Below are positions 8,204 to 17,376 of a stretch of DNA of 51,082 nucleotides, in pieces; position 1 is the stretch's first letter, and each line of letters starts with the position of its first letter. The notes below the pieces were generated by a model. It had not been told where the DNA came from. It saw only the letters and a list, made by a program, of their open reading frames with translations, and ran no database searches. The translations under genes were made by a program, and so were the position numbers. Location: assembly GCF_900115145.1 (NCBI RefSeq), contig NZ_FOVL01000004.1:1-51082 (forward strand). Direction: 5' to 3'. The DNA comes from Salegentibacter flavus. GTDB lineage: Bacteria > Bacteroidota > Bacteroidia > Flavobacteriales > Flavobacteriaceae.

Positions 8204-9298
8204 TTATAATTTTATATCGGCAGCATCATACCAATGCTTCTTTTGAGTGATCGTGCCCTGTTCCAGGGTAAGAATTCCTGGATTGGAACGCACAATTGCC
8301 TTGAGCGCAGTTTCATCGGTTTGGTAAAAGTCAAAGTTTAGATCGTATCTTTCAATTAGTTTTCGCCGCTCATCTTTTCCAGAAGCAGACAAGCCTACCA
8401 CGCGATAACCCTTTTTTAAGGCTTCTTCGCTAAGGCTTTTCACTGGCTTGTAACCGTCCCTTTCCGTCTTCCGAAGATCGTAAGCAATTATAAGCAAGAC
8501 TTTGTCTTCAGCAAGGATCTCATCGGTAATATCCTCTCCATCATCCTCTATCTGAAAATCGGTAACTGGTGGCACATAACCTTCGCTAAGCTGCTTGGTT
8601 TCCACGTCGATAAATTCGCCATCAATCTGGGGATATTCACCTCTATTGGTAATAACAAGCTCTTCCCCATCCTGAACGAATTTCCATTTATATTCAAAAA
8701 CAGCCTTTGGCGCATCTTCCGGAACTTCCATCTGTTCCTTGATGTTATTACCCACTTTATAGGCCCGGAAATCGAAAACCGGCAGGTGCATCAGTACATA
8801 ATAGGCAAACATAAAACTCAGCATAAAAAACAGGAAGATGATCCACCTGTGAGAAACCGGTGCCAGCACAGGAGTAAGATATTTTATTTTTACGAAGAGG
8901 AATATGATAAGCACCAACAGGATCACATCTTTATAGAAAGACTGCCAGGGCGTAAGCGGAATCGCATCCCCAAAACAACCGCAATCGGTAACTTTATTGA
9001 AATAAGCCGAATAAAAGGTTAAAAAAGTAAAGAAGAGGATCATCAATAGAAGACTCCACATCGTAAATTTGGGCAAATAGCCTATGAGCAGCATAATCCC
9101 CAAAACGAGTTCAAATACTACCAAAATGATCGCGATTACCAGCGCAAAAGGAATGAGAAACTCGAGATTGAGCACGTTCTCACCAAAATATTCCTGAAGT
9201 TTAAATGAAAAACCTACTGGATCATTGAGTTTAATAAATCCTGAAAAAATAAATAAAACTCCAACCAGTACTCTGGCGATTCCAACAAGTAATTTCAT
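8204..9298 (-). CDS. BT_3928-family membrane protein (MauE/DoxX-like plus thioredoxin-like C-terminus)
   Basis: A 364-residue protein with an N-terminal DoxX/MauE-type four-helix membrane domain (about 1-140) containing TDCGCFGD, a Cys-Gly-Cys pair typical of MauE-like redox proteins. One further helix (about 150-170) follows, then a soluble domain (about 175-364). The soluble part contains KVLLIIAYDLRKT and VVGLSASG, which look like a thioredoxin fold, but no CxxC is present. The family is conserved in Bacteroidota beside tpiA and DUF1599 genes. Its role is not known; delivery of electrons to periplasmic redox proteins is a guess. Confidence 0.8.
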   Translation of the reverse strand: MKLLVGIARVLVGVLFIFSGFIKLNDPVGFSFKLQEYFGENVLNLEFLIPFALVIAIILVVFELVLGIMLLIGYLPKFTMWSLLLMILFFTFLTFYSAYFNKVTDCGCFGDAIPLTPWQSFYKDVILLVLIIFLFVKIKYLTPVLAPVSHRWIIFLFFMLSFMFAYYVLMHLPVFDFRAYKVGNNIKEQMEVPEDAPKAVFEYKWKFVQDGEELVITNRGEYPQIDGEFIDVETKQLSEGYVPPVTDFQIEDDGEDITDEILAEDKVLLIIAYDLRKTERDGYKPVKSLSEEALKKGYRVVGLSASGKDERRKLIERYDLNFDFYQTDETALKAIVRSNPGILTLEQGTITQKKHWYDAADIKL

Positions 9299-9310
9299 AT
9301 CGATCTGTTT

Positions 9311-9868
9311 TTAATTGATTAGTTCCTCCCCGGCTTCAGCAAATAGTATAAGCGCAAAAACTGAATAATTGATCATATCCTGGTAATTGGCATCAATGCC
9401 TTCGCTAACGATAGTTTGGCCTTTATTATTCTCAATTTGTTTTACGCGAAGCAGCTTCTGGATAATAAGATCGGTGAGGGAACTAATACGCATATCGCGC
9501 CAGGCCTCCCCGTAATCGTGATTCTTATTTTGCATTAGCTGCCGGGTTTCGGCAATTTTTTCGTCGTAAAGTTGTACAGCAGTTTCTGCATCAAGATCGG
9601 GTTGGGTAGCCACTCCTTTCTCCAGCTGAATCAAAGCCATCACCGAATAATTAATGATGCCTATAAACTCAGATTTCTCATCTTCATCTACCTTCTTGAC
9701 ATTCGACTCCTGGAGCTGGCGGATGCGCTGTGCTTTGATAAAAATCTGGTCGGTAAGAGACGGGAGCCTCAGGATACGCCAGGCGCTGCCGTAATCTTTC
9801 ATCTTGTTGGCAAACAACGCACGGCAGGTATCGATCACCGCGTCGTATTGTTTTAAGGTATGCTGCAT
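9311..9868 (-). CDS. DUF1599 protein with two tandem copies of the domain
   Basis: A 185-residue cytoplasmic protein built from two homologous halves. Half one (about 8-83) has KMKDYGSAWRILRLPSLTD, a later RIRQLQ and IINYSVMAL. Half two (about 102-178) repeats this as KNHDYGEAWRDMRISSLTD, RVKQIE and MINYSVFAL. DUF1599 is also called nucleotide modification associated domain 1, but its function in Bacteroidota is not established. It is divergent from folP across a 109-bp gap and 12 bp upstream of the BT_3928-type gene, with which it is probably co-transcribed. Confidence 0.85.
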   Translation of the reverse strand: MQHTLKQYDAVIDTCRALFANKMKDYGSAWRILRLPSLTDQIFIKAQRIRQLQESNVKKVDEDEKSEFIGIINYSVMALIQLEKGVATQPDLDAETAVQLYDEKIAETRQLMQNKNHDYGEAWRDMRISSLTDLIIQKLLRVKQIENNKGQTIVSEGIDANYQDMINYSVFALILFAEAGEELIN

Positions 9869-9977
9869 TTAGAAATTCTAATTTGCGTAAATTTCGACAA
9901 ATAATTCAGATAGCCAAAATTTAATGAATAGCTCTGGAAAGAGTGTATTTATAAAAATACCAAAAACTTAATTATTA

Positions 9978-10799
9978 ATGACGATAAACTGCAAAGGCAA
10001 CCTCATAGATCTCTCTAAGCCAAAGGTGATGGGAATTCTCAACCTCACTCCTAATTCTTTCTATGCTGAAAGCAGAATCGCGGAAGAACCTGTCCTTCTC
10101 AAGAAAGCAGAAAAAATGCTGAAAGAGGGTGCAACCTTCATTGATATTGGTGGTTACAGCAGTCGCCCGGATGCCGATGATGTTTCCAAAGAGGAAGAAC
10201 TTAATAGGGTACTTCCGGCCATTGACCTTCTTATTGAAAATTTTCCAGAGATCATAATATCCGTAGATACTTTTAGGGCAGAGGTTGCAGAGAAAAGCAT
10301 TAAAGCAGGAGCGGCTATTATCAATGATATTTCTGCAGGCAGCCTGGATGAAGAGATGATGACTATCGCAGCAAAGCACCAGGTGCCTTATATTATGATG
10401 CATATGCGCGGCACGCCAAAGACAATGCAAAGCCTAACCGACTACAATGACCTTACCCGGGATATCATTTATTATTTTTCAGAAAAAATTAAGCTCGCCC
10501 ACCAACACGGCATAAACGATATTATTACCGACCCCGGATTCGGTTTTGCCAAAACCACCTCGCAAAACTTTGAACTCTTTAAAAATCTGGAACTCTTTAA
10601 AAACCTTGATCAGCCCTTCCTGGTAGGTATTTCCCGGAAGTCTATGATCTACAAAAGCCTGGGTATTAACGCACAGGAAGCCCTCAATGGAACCACTGTA
10701 CTTAACAGCCTGGCATTGTCCAAGGGAGCTTCTATTTTGCGGGTTCACGATGTAAAGGAAGCCGTAGAATGTGTAAAATTATACTCGCAGGTGTGCTAA
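9978..10799 (+). CDS. folP: Dihydropteroate synthase
   Basis: A 273-residue TIM-barrel enzyme of folate synthesis that joins p-aminobenzoate to the pterin pyrophosphate; the target of sulfonamides. Motifs in order are MGILNLTPNSFY (14-25), IDIGGYSSRP, SVDTFRAEVAEK, NDISAG, MMHMRGTPKTMQ, DPGFGFAKT and VGISRKSM. All expected substrate-binding residues appear to be present. The gene leads a two-gene unit with cdaA, whose start is 40 bp downstream. Confidence 0.95.
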   Translation: MTINCKGNLIDLSKPKVMGILNLTPNSFYAESRIAEEPVLLKKAEKMLKEGATFIDIGGYSSRPDADDVSKEEELNRVLPAIDLLIENFPEIIISVDTFRAEVAEKSIKAGAAIINDISAGSLDEEMMTIAAKHQVPYIMMHMRGTPKTMQSLTDYNDLTRDIIYYFSEKIKLAHQHGINDIITDPGFGFAKTTSQNFELFKNLELFKNLDQPFLVGISRKSMIYKSLGINAQEALNGTTVLNSLALSKGASILRVHDVKEAVECVKLYSQVC

Positions 10800-10839
10800 T
10801 ACTCCTTAATTTTCTATTTTTACACAAAAGCCCTTTAAT

Positions 10840-11613
10840 TTGGATATTCTAAATCTGCGCATTCTTGATATTGTAGATATCGTTCTTGTCGCACTCCTGT
10901 TGTTCTATCTTTACAAGCTTATTAAGGGAACTGTAGCAGTAAACATCTTTATTGGGATCGTAATTGTTCTGCTTTTTGGAATGGTCACCCAGTTGTTGCA
11001 GATGGAACTTTTAAGCAGCGTGCTTGGAGAGTTCATTGGCCTGGGAATGTTCGCCTTAATCGTAGTTTTTCAACAGGAGATCCGGAAATTCCTTTTAATG
11101 ATTGGCTCCACCAATTTCACTCAGAGAGGAAAGTTTTTTAAGAATTTACGTTTCATCAAGGATGACCTTGAAACCAGCACCAATGTTGAGGCCATTGTAA
11201 GTGCCTGCGAAAGTATGGGGCGCACTTATACCGGGGCCCTAATGGTAATTCAGAAAAGCACCAACCTTGATTTTGTAAAGAATTCAGGAGATGATATGTA
11301 TATCGAACTCAACCAACCCATCATTGAATCTATCTTTTACAAAAACTCACCCTTGCATGATGGTGCGATGATTATTGAAGATAACAGGATAACCGCGACC
11401 CGGGTGATTTTACCGGTATCCAACGATAGAGCAATTCCCCTGCGTTTTGGACTGAGACACCGTGCAGCGGTAGGCATTACCGAAAAAACCGATGCTCTGG
11501 CCCTGGTGGTTAGCGAGGAAACCGGGCAAATCTCTTACATAAAAGACGGAGAATTTGTGATGTTCGAAAACACCAAAGAACTCACAGAAAAAATTAAGGA
11601 AGACCTTAGTTAA
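10840..11613 (+). CDS. cdaA: Diadenylate cyclase CdaA (c-di-AMP synthase)
   Basis: A 257-residue membrane-bound diadenylate cyclase making c-di-AMP from two ATP. Three hydrophobic segments (about 12-28, 33-50, 60-78) precede the DAC domain, which has DGAM at 174-177 and RHRAA at 206-210, the two catalytic signatures. The start is TTG at 10840, because no ATG lies in the right place and family proteins begin just before this segment. Its stop shares the TTAA at 11610-11613 with the stop of the convergent ABC transporter gene. Confidence 0.92.
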   Translation: MDILNLRILDIVDIVLVALLLFYLYKLIKGTVAVNIFIGIVIVLLFGMVTQLLQMELLSSVLGEFIGLGMFALIVVFQQEIRKFLLMIGSTNFTQRGKFFKNLRFIKDDLETSTNVEAIVSACESMGRTYTGALMVIQKSTNLDFVKNSGDDMYIELNQPIIESIFYKNSPLHDGAMIIEDNRITATRVILPVSNDRAIPLRFGLRHRAAVGITEKTDALALVVSEETGQISYIKDGEFVMFENTKELTEKIKEDLS

Positions 11614-13379
11614 CCCAGAGGCTCCTCAGCCATAAACTGCACCTCATAAAGATTTCGGTAATAGCCCTTTTCCTTTTTAAGCAATTCGGAATGTGTGCCT
11701 ATTTCCACAATTTCACCTTCATCCATCACGATAATTTTGTCAGCCTTTTTAATGGTCGCCAACCTGTGTGCGATGACGATTGAAGTACGTCCCTGGGTGA
11801 TCTTATCAGTAGCTTTCTGGATGAGAATCTCGCTATAAGTGTCTACAGAAGAGGTAGCCTCATCCAATACCAGTATACTCGGATTACTCATATAAGCCCG
11901 CAGAAAAGAGATTAATTGCCGCTGGCCGGAGGAAAGCATTATCCCTCGTTCCTTTACGTTGTAATGATAGCCGCCCGGCAGCGTATTAATAAATTCGTGT
12001 ATCCCGATCTGTTTTGCGGCGGTCACCACATCTTCTTCCGAAATTTTAGGGTCGTTCAGCGTGATATTGTGCAAAATGGTATCTGCAAATAAAAATACAT
12101 TCTGAAGCACTACCGCAATTTGTGATCGCAGGGATTTAAGATTTATATCTCTGATATCGGTCCCGTCAACCAGGATCTTCCCGCTGTCTATTTCGTAAAA
12201 CCGGTTTAGCAGGTTGATTATAGTAGATTTCCCAGCGCCGGTTGCACCAACAATCGCGACGGTTTCTCCGGGTTCAGCTTTAAAGGAGATACCTTTCAAC
12301 ACTTCTTCATCGTCAACATAACTAAAGCGAACATCTTTAAATTCGATCTCGCCACTAAGATTTGTCACTTCTATTTTCCCTTCATCCTTAATAGAAGATT
12401 CAGTATCCAAAATTCCGAAGACACGATTAGCAGCGACCATTCCCATTTGCAGGGTATTAAATTTGTCCGCGATTTGCCGCAGCGGCCTGAATAGCATCTG
12501 GGAAAGTTCAATAAAAGCAACGATAATACCCAGGGTAATCACATCGCCTTCTACAGCCCTTAAGCCTCCAAACCATACAATAAGACCAATGGTAATAGAA
12601 GTGGCCATCTCGGCGATTGGGAAGAAAATAGAGTTATACCATACGGTCTTCACCCAGGCATTACGATGTTTATCGTTAATTTCTTTAAAGTTTTCATATT
12701 CGGCTTTTTCACGGGTAAAAAGCTGTACGATCTTCATTCCGGTAATGCGTTCCTGTACGAAAGTGTTCAGGTTTGCCACTTCGGTGCGCACTTCTTCAAA
12801 AGCCACTTTCATCTTACGCTGAAACACCCTGGTGGCGTACATAATTATAGGCAAAACGGTGAGAACCAGCAAGGTTAACTGCCAGCTCTGGTAAAACATA
12901 AACGCGACAACCACCAGCATTTTAAGAATATCGCTAATAATCATAAACAGTCCCTGGCTAAAGATGCTGGCAATAGTTTCAATATCGCTTACCGCTCGCG
13001 TTACGAGTCGTCCTACCGCAGATTTATCGTAGTAAGCCATTTTAAACCGAAGCATATGCCTGAAAAGATTCACCCGGAGATCGCGAACAACTTCCTGCCC
13101 CAGCCAGTTTGCGTAGTAGATAAAGAGAAACTGAAAAATAACTTCCAAAAGAAGTATCCCGGCCATAAGAGATACAAAGAATACCAGGTTCTCATATTCA
13201 GCCGGCATAATTGCATCATCAATGGTAACCCTAAGCAGATATGGCCTGAGCACCGCAAAGAAAGAAAGCAATACAGCGGCAACTCCTACAAAATAAAAGG
13301 TTATCTTATAAGGGTTGGTGTATTTAAGCAGGCGCTTAAACAAATTAAAATCGAATGCATTTCCTGAATTAGATGCCAT
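11610..13379 (-). CDS. ABC transporter, MsbA/multidrug-like half-transporter
   Basis: A 589-residue half-transporter with six transmembrane helices (about 25-310) and a C-terminal ATPase. Walker A is GATGAGKST, the Q-loop is VLQNVFLF, Walker B is ILVLDEATSSVD and the H-loop is IAHRLAT. The signature reads LSSGQRQ instead of the usual LSGGQ. The protein would act as a homodimer or with a paralogue; lipid A core or drug export are both possible and the substrate cannot be decided. It begins immediately after the truA stop with no gap, so the two are co-transcribed. Confidence 0.88.
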   Translation of the reverse strand: MASNSGNAFDFNLFKRLLKYTNPYKITFYFVGVAAVLLSFFAVLRPYLLRVTIDDAIMPAEYENLVFFVSLMAGILLLEVIFQFLFIYYANWLGQEVVRDLRVNLFRHMLRFKMAYYDKSAVGRLVTRAVSDIETIASIFSQGLFMIISDILKMLVVVAFMFYQSWQLTLLVLTVLPIIMYATRVFQRKMKVAFEEVRTEVANLNTFVQERITGMKIVQLFTREKAEYENFKEINDKHRNAWVKTVWYNSIFFPIAEMATSITIGLIVWFGGLRAVEGDVITLGIIVAFIELSQMLFRPLRQIADKFNTLQMGMVAANRVFGILDTESSIKDEGKIEVTNLSGEIEFKDVRFSYVDDEEVLKGISFKAEPGETVAIVGATGAGKSTIINLLNRFYEIDSGKILVDGTDIRDINLKSLRSQIAVVLQNVFLFADTILHNITLNDPKISEEDVVTAAKQIGIHEFINTLPGGYHYNVKERGIMLSSGQRQLISFLRAYMSNPSILVLDEATSSVDTYSEILIQKATDKITQGRTSIVIAHRLATIKKADKIIVMDEGEIVEIGTHSELLKKEKGYYRNLYEVQFMAEEPLG

Positions 13380-14123
13380 TTACTCTACTGCTATTTTTGG
13401 ATAAGTAACTTCTGTAAGATAAAGAGCCTTTGCAGGCACCGAGGTACCGGCCTTACTCCTGTCTTCACTTTTAATTATTTCGTGCAAGTTATCCACCGAG
13501 GTTTTCCCCAATCCTATTTCAATTAAACTCCCAACGATGGCTCGCACCATATTCCGCAAAAACCTGTCGGCCGTGATACTGAATTTTAAAACACCTCCAT
13601 CCCACTCCCAATGGGCCTGCTCAATTTTGCAATTATAAGTTTTTACATCGGTTCTCGACTTTGAAAAACACTTAAAGTTAGTATAAGTTTTCAAAATCTC
13701 TGCGGCTTCATTCATTTTATCTACATCAAGACTATTCTTAATAAAGTACGCGCGATCCATCAAAAAAGGATCTTTTTTATTAATTATAAGATACTCATAG
13801 CTTCGGCTTAAAGCATCAAACCGGGCGTGAGCCAAGGGCTTAACCTCAAAGATATCATATACAGCAATATCTTTAGGCAACATAGAATTGAGTTTATGCT
13901 GAAGCTGTTTTGTATCTATTCTTTCCTGAATATCGAAGTGGGCAAAGATCTGCTTTGCATGTACTCCGGCATCTGTCCTGCCTGCACCGATTATTTCTAT
14001 TGTCTTTTGAAATAATTTAGCAAGGGCTGTTTCTACCTTCTCCTGTACCGAAGCTGCATCAGGTTGGTTTTGCCAGCCGTGATACATTTTTCCAAAATAT
14101 GCCAATTCTATAAAATACCTCAA
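13380..14123 (-). CDS. truA: tRNA pseudouridine(38-40) synthase TruA
   Basis: A 247-residue enzyme that converts uridines 38-40 of the tRNA anticodon arm into pseudouridine. The catalytic Asp51 lies in GAGRTDAGVHA. Other family segments are YHGWQNQP (about 14-21), HARFDALSRSYEYLI and FLRNMVRAIVGSLIEIG. Length and order match bacterial TruA. The ABC transporter gene follows without a gap. Confidence 0.95.
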   Translation of the reverse strand: MRYFIELAYFGKMYHGWQNQPDAASVQEKVETALAKLFQKTIEIIGAGRTDAGVHAKQIFAHFDIQERIDTKQLQHKLNSMLPKDIAVYDIFEVKPLAHARFDALSRSYEYLIINKKDPFLMDRAYFIKNSLDVDKMNEAAEILKTYTNFKCFSKSRTDVKTYNCKIEQAHWEWDGGVLKFSITADRFLRNMVRAIVGSLIEIGLGKTSVDNLHEIIKSEDRSKAGTSVPAKALYLTEVTYPKIAVE

Positions 14124-14235
14124 GTGAATGCGATTATTTTTCTATATTTTCGAACTGCAAAGATAAGGCAATTATCAGAAGCTGAAATCTTCCCCACCCG
14201 GGGATTTAAATAAGTTTAAACCAGAAAAAATAGTT

Positions 14236-14724
14236 TTGAAAAAAATCCTGCTTTTAAGCGACACTCATACGTATATTGACGAAAGAATCCTCCACTATGC
14301 CACCCAGGCCGACGAAATTTGGCACGCCGGAGATATTGGAACCCTTGCAGTAACCGATGCCTTGCAAAAACTTAAACCGCTGAAAGCTGTATATGGAAAT
14401 ATTGACGGAGCTGAGATAAGAAGAGAGTTTCCGCTTCACCAACGATTTATGTGTGAAGGAGTAGATGTTTGGATTACCCATATTGGAGGATACCCAGGAA
14501 AATATTCTCCGGCAATAAGGGAAGAAATTGGAGAAAACCCTCCTAAACTTTTTATCTGCGGACATTCCCATATTCTGAAGGTGATGAACGACAAACAATT
14601 AAACTTGCTTCACATGAATCCTGGCGCAGCCGGGAAACAGGGCTTTCATAAAAAAAGAACGATGCTGCGGTTTAAAATTGAAGGAGAAAATATTTCTGAT
14701 TTGGAAGTGATCGAATTAGAATAG
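14236..14724 (+). CDS. YfcE/MJ0936-type metallophosphoesterase
   Basis: A 162-residue calcineurin-like phosphoesterase. The metal ligands are in LLSDTH (Asp9, His11), HAGDIGT (Asp33), YGNIDG (Asn55), ITHIGG and CGHSHI. The size matches single-domain YfcE-like phosphodiesterases, whose physiological substrate is usually not known. It starts divergently from truA, 112 bp away. No signal peptide is visible, so it is probably cytoplasmic. Confidence 0.9.
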   Translation: MKKILLLSDTHTYIDERILHYATQADEIWHAGDIGTLAVTDALQKLKPLKAVYGNIDGAEIRREFPLHQRFMCEGVDVWITHIGGYPGKYSPAIREEIGENPPKLFICGHSHILKVMNDKQLNLLHMNPGAAGKQGFHKKRTMLRFKIEGENISDLEVIELE

Positions 14725-14850
14725 AAAAAGTTGGCAGTTAGAATTGGGTAGTTTCAAGAAGACCATAAAATTATTCAAAAAGCGCTATTTACTAAATTCA
14801 GTATTTTTTCTACTGTAGAGTAGAATGATTGAATCCTTTTGCCTCACTAT

Positions 14851-14880
14851 GGTGAGATCCTGAATCGAGTTAAGGATAAC
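14851..14880 (-). repeat. REP-like palindromic element, copy 1
   Basis: Read leftward, the 30-bp element starts GTTATCCTTAACTCGATTCA and ends GGATCTCACC. An 8-bp stem (ATCCTTAA with ATTCAGGAT, one mismatch) encloses the loop. It shares the outer frame GT(C/T)AT...ATCTCA(C/T)C with copy 2 although the stems differ. Confidence 0.5.
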
Positions 14881-14901
14881 AAAAGTAATTGTGAAGTGAA
14901 C

Positions 14902-14931
14902 GTCATACCGGGCCTGACCCGGTATCTCATC
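14902..14931 (+). repeat. REP-like palindromic element, copy 2
   Basis: A 30-bp element starting GTCATACCGGGCCTGACCCG. ATACCGGG (14905-14912) pairs perfectly with CCCGGTAT (14918-14925) around the loop CCTGA. The form GTCAT-stem-loop-stem-ATCTCATC recalls short dispersed palindromes seen in many bacterial genomes, including flavobacteria. Confidence 0.55.
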
Positions 14932-15036
14932 CTCATGATACTATTTTGCCTCGTCCACAACAAATAGGCTTGATCCGTTTTTTAATGATTAGTCACAGTG
15001 GGCAATGAGCGGTTTTAGTGATTATTATAAACTAAA

Positions 15037-15063
15037 AAACCCGAAGCTTTCGCTCCGGGTTTT
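15037..15063 (-). terminator. Terminator of the DUF4293 gene
   Basis: AAACCCGAAGC and GCTCCGGGTTT form an 11-bp stem with one mismatch and a short loop. In leftward reading it is followed by a run of T. It lies 30 bp after the DUF4293 stop codon. Confidence 0.75.
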
Positions 15064-15092
15064 CACGCACTAATACTACTAAGATGATAGGC

Positions 15093-15503
15093 TTATCGTA
15101 ATCGGTCCACAGATTTTACGAGATCTTCGTCCTTTTTAATGGACTTATTAGCCAAAACAAGAAAAACGATAGAAATTATTGGAAGAAACATCCCAATATC
15201 CTTCTTTGAGATTATCACCTCTCCGGATAAACTTAGCGACCAATAAACAAACACTCCTAGTAAAAAAAAGTTTAAAAGTATATTTAAACGCCCCAGCACA
15301 AACTGAAGCTTTCTGTTTTTGAACATAAAAATACTCACCAGCGATAGCAATGCCGAGGAAATGAACATGATAAAAATCATAAGTTCATTGTTAGCATACA
15401 CGGGAGCACCCTCTGAATTTTCCCAAAGCGGAAATAAAAAAATCAATCCGCCACTAATGATAGCAGCCAGTAATAAGTAAACAGTCTGTATTCTTTGTAG
15501 CAT
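15093..15503 (-). CDS. DUF4293 family membrane protein
   Basis: A 136-residue protein starting MLQRIQTVYLLLAAIISGG, the usual beginning of the DUF4293 family of Bacteroidota. The in-frame ATG at 15593 would add 30 residues foreign to the family, so 15503 is preferred. Four hydrophobic segments are visible (about 7-25, 42-60, 70-88, 98-118). The function is unknown. The gene is divergent from rho, a neighbour order often seen in Flavobacteriaceae. Confidence 0.85.
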   Translation of the reverse strand: MLQRIQTVYLLLAAIISGGLIFLFPLWENSEGAPVYANNELMIFIMFISSALLSLVSIFMFKNRKLQFVLGRLNILLNFFLLGVFVYWSLSLSGEVIISKKDIGMFLPIISIVFLVLANKSIKKDEDLVKSVDRLR

Positions 15504-15696
15504 ATCGGGGTTACAATTCGCCACAAAAATAACAGATTCTTTAGAAAATTCCACTTTAAATATTAAAATAAAGTCGTATAATTGCAGAAACAAATCGTAA
15601 CCGGTTCTAAACAGGTTACTTAAGTCTCCAAATTTTTTTCGATTCTTCCACGAGAAGTTTTAATCAACCCAAATACAATTTTATTCTTAATTATTC

Positions 15697-17352
15697 ATGT
15701 TTGAAATTTCAGAATTAAAAGCTAAAAAGCTACCTGAACTTCAGGAAATCGCCAAGTCATTGAATGTTCCTAAGTTTAGAAGCCTTAAAAAATCAGATCT
15801 GGTTTATCAAATCTTAGATCACCAGGCTGCCAACCCTGCAATCGTTAAGGAAGTTCTGGCCGAGGAGCGCCCAAAAAGCTCCGAAACTTCAGAAAAACCA
15901 CAAAAGAAAAAAACAGGAAAAATAGGCAGCGAGAAAAAACCGCCAAGACACAGTCAAAAAGACTCTTCTCCAAAAGAAGAAAAACCACGAGCTAAAGCCC
16001 AGCCCGAAAAAGAAAAACCTCAGGCCAGGGAAAACAAAAGACCTGATAACCGCTCTTCCAAAGACTCGAGAGACTCCAGGGATGATAATCGCGGGAATCA
16101 AAGAGAAAAACAAGATAGCCGTAGTAAAAGTACTTCGAGCCGTGACAATGGAAATCGCGATAACAACAGTCGTGACAATAGTCGCGACGCTGGAAACCGT
16201 GACAGTCGCAATCGCTATCGCGAGCCCGATTATGAATTTGATGCAATAATTGAAAGTGAAGGAGTATTGGATATTATGCAGGATAACTATGGTTTCCTGA
16301 GATCTTCAGATTATAATTACCTTACTTCTCCAGATGATATTTATGTATCACAATCTCAGATTAGGCTATTTGGTCTTAAAACCGGAGATACGGTTTTAGG
16401 GCAGATCCGCCCACCGAAAGAAGGTGAGAAATATTTCCCTTTAATAAAGATCAATAAGATCAACGGTCTGGATCCACAAGTGGTGAGAGACAGGGTTTCT
16501 TTTGAACACTTAACCCCACTTTTCCCAAAGGAAAAATTCAATATCGCAGAGAAGCAGAGCTCTATTTCCACAAGAATTATGGACCTCTTCTCTCCTATCG
16601 GAAAAGGACAGCGTGGAATGATCGTTTCCCAGCCTAAAACCGGTAAAACAATGTTGCTTAAGGATATCGCCAACGCAATTGCAGCGAATCATCCTGAAGT
16701 ATACCAAATCGTTCTGCTTATTGATGAACGCCCTGAAGAGGTTACCGATATGCAGCGTAATGTTCGCGGGGAAGTTGTCGCTTCAACTTTTGATAAGGAA
16801 GCTCACGAACACGTTCGTGTAGCGAATATTGTATTAGAAAAAGCAAAGCGCCTGGTAGAATGCGGTCACGATGTTGTGATCCTTCTGGATTCTATTACCC
16901 GGCTTGCCCGAGCCTACAACACCGTACAACCTGCCAGTGGTAAGGTACTTAGTGGTGGTGTAGATGCCAATGCTCTGCACAAACCAAAGCGTTTCTTTGG
17001 TGCTGCCCGTAATATCGAAAATGGTGGTTCATTATCCATTATCGCAACGGCACTTACCGATACAGGTTCCAAAATGGACGAAGTTATCTTTGAAGAATTT
17101 AAAGGAACCGGTAATATGGAACTCCAACTGGACAGAAAGATTGCTAACAGGAGAATCTTCCCTGCAATTGATCTTACTTCTTCCAGCACACGTCGCGACG
17201 ACTTGTTACTGGACGAAAATACTATTCAGCGTATGTGGGTGCTACGTAAATATCTGGCAGATATGAACCCAATTGAAGCGATGGAATTTATTGAGCAACG
17301 TTTCAAACAAACCAGGAATAACGAAGAATTCCTGATTTCGATGAATACATAA
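15697..17352 (+). CDS. rho: Transcription termination factor Rho with long charged insertion
   Basis: A 551-residue hexameric RNA helicase-translocase. The N-terminal Rho helical domain covers about 1-48. A low-complexity Lys/Glu then Arg/Asp/Asn/Ser-rich stretch covers about 60-185. The cold-shock-type RNA-binding domain starts near 189 ([14 protein letters not shown]). The ATPase has Walker A QPKTGKT (312-318), Walker [17 protein letters not shown] and the Q/R-loop region GGVDANAL. The insertion makes it about 130 residues longer than E. coli Rho; such insertions are known in Bacteroidota. It is a single-gene unit with its own terminator. Confidence 0.96.
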   Translation: MFEISELKAKKLPELQEIAKSLNVPKFRSLKKSDLVYQILDHQAANPAIVKEVLAEERPKSSETSEKPQKKKTGKIGSEKKPPRHSQKDSSPKEEKPRAKAQPEKEKPQARENKRPDNRSSKDSRDSRDDNRGNQREKQDSRSKSTSSRDNGNRDNNSRDNSRDAGNRDSRNRYREPDYEFDAIIESEGVLDIMQDNYGFLRSSDYNYLTSPDDIYVSQSQIRLFGLKTGDTVLGQIRPPKEGEKYFPLIKINKINGLDPQVVRDRVSFEHLTPLFPKEKFNIAEKQSSISTRIMDLFSPIGKGQRGMIVSQPKTGKTMLLKDIANAIAANHPEVYQIVLLIDERPEEVTDMQRNVRGEVVASTFDKEAHEHVRVANIVLEKAKRLVECGHDVVILLDSITRLARAYNTVQPASGKVLSGGVDANALHKPKRFFGAARNIENGGSLSIIATALTDTGSKMDEVIFEEFKGTGNMELQLDRKIANRRIFPAIDLTSSSTRRDDLLLDENTIQRMWVLRKYLADMNPIEAMEFIEQRFKQTRNNEEFLISMNT

Positions 17353-17376
17353 TCTTCAAAAAAAATATAATTTTAC

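Larger units (their letters stand above)
14725..15092. other. 368-bp gene-free gap with REP-like palindromes and a terminator
   Basis: No gene is seen. The gap holds two related palindromic elements in opposite orientation (14851-14880 and 14902-14931) and a terminator hairpin (15037-15063) serving the leftward DUF4293 gene. The rest is AT-rich without recognisable structure. Confidence 0.7.

Noticed and set aside
10566-10610. Repeated ELFKNL in dihydropteroate synthase as a recent duplication
   Set aside because: Comparable wording occurs at this helix in related enzymes as I recall them, and the protein length is normal.
15889-16246. Leftward open frames opposite rho
   Set aside because: They mirror the low-complexity insertion of Rho and have no likeness of their own.
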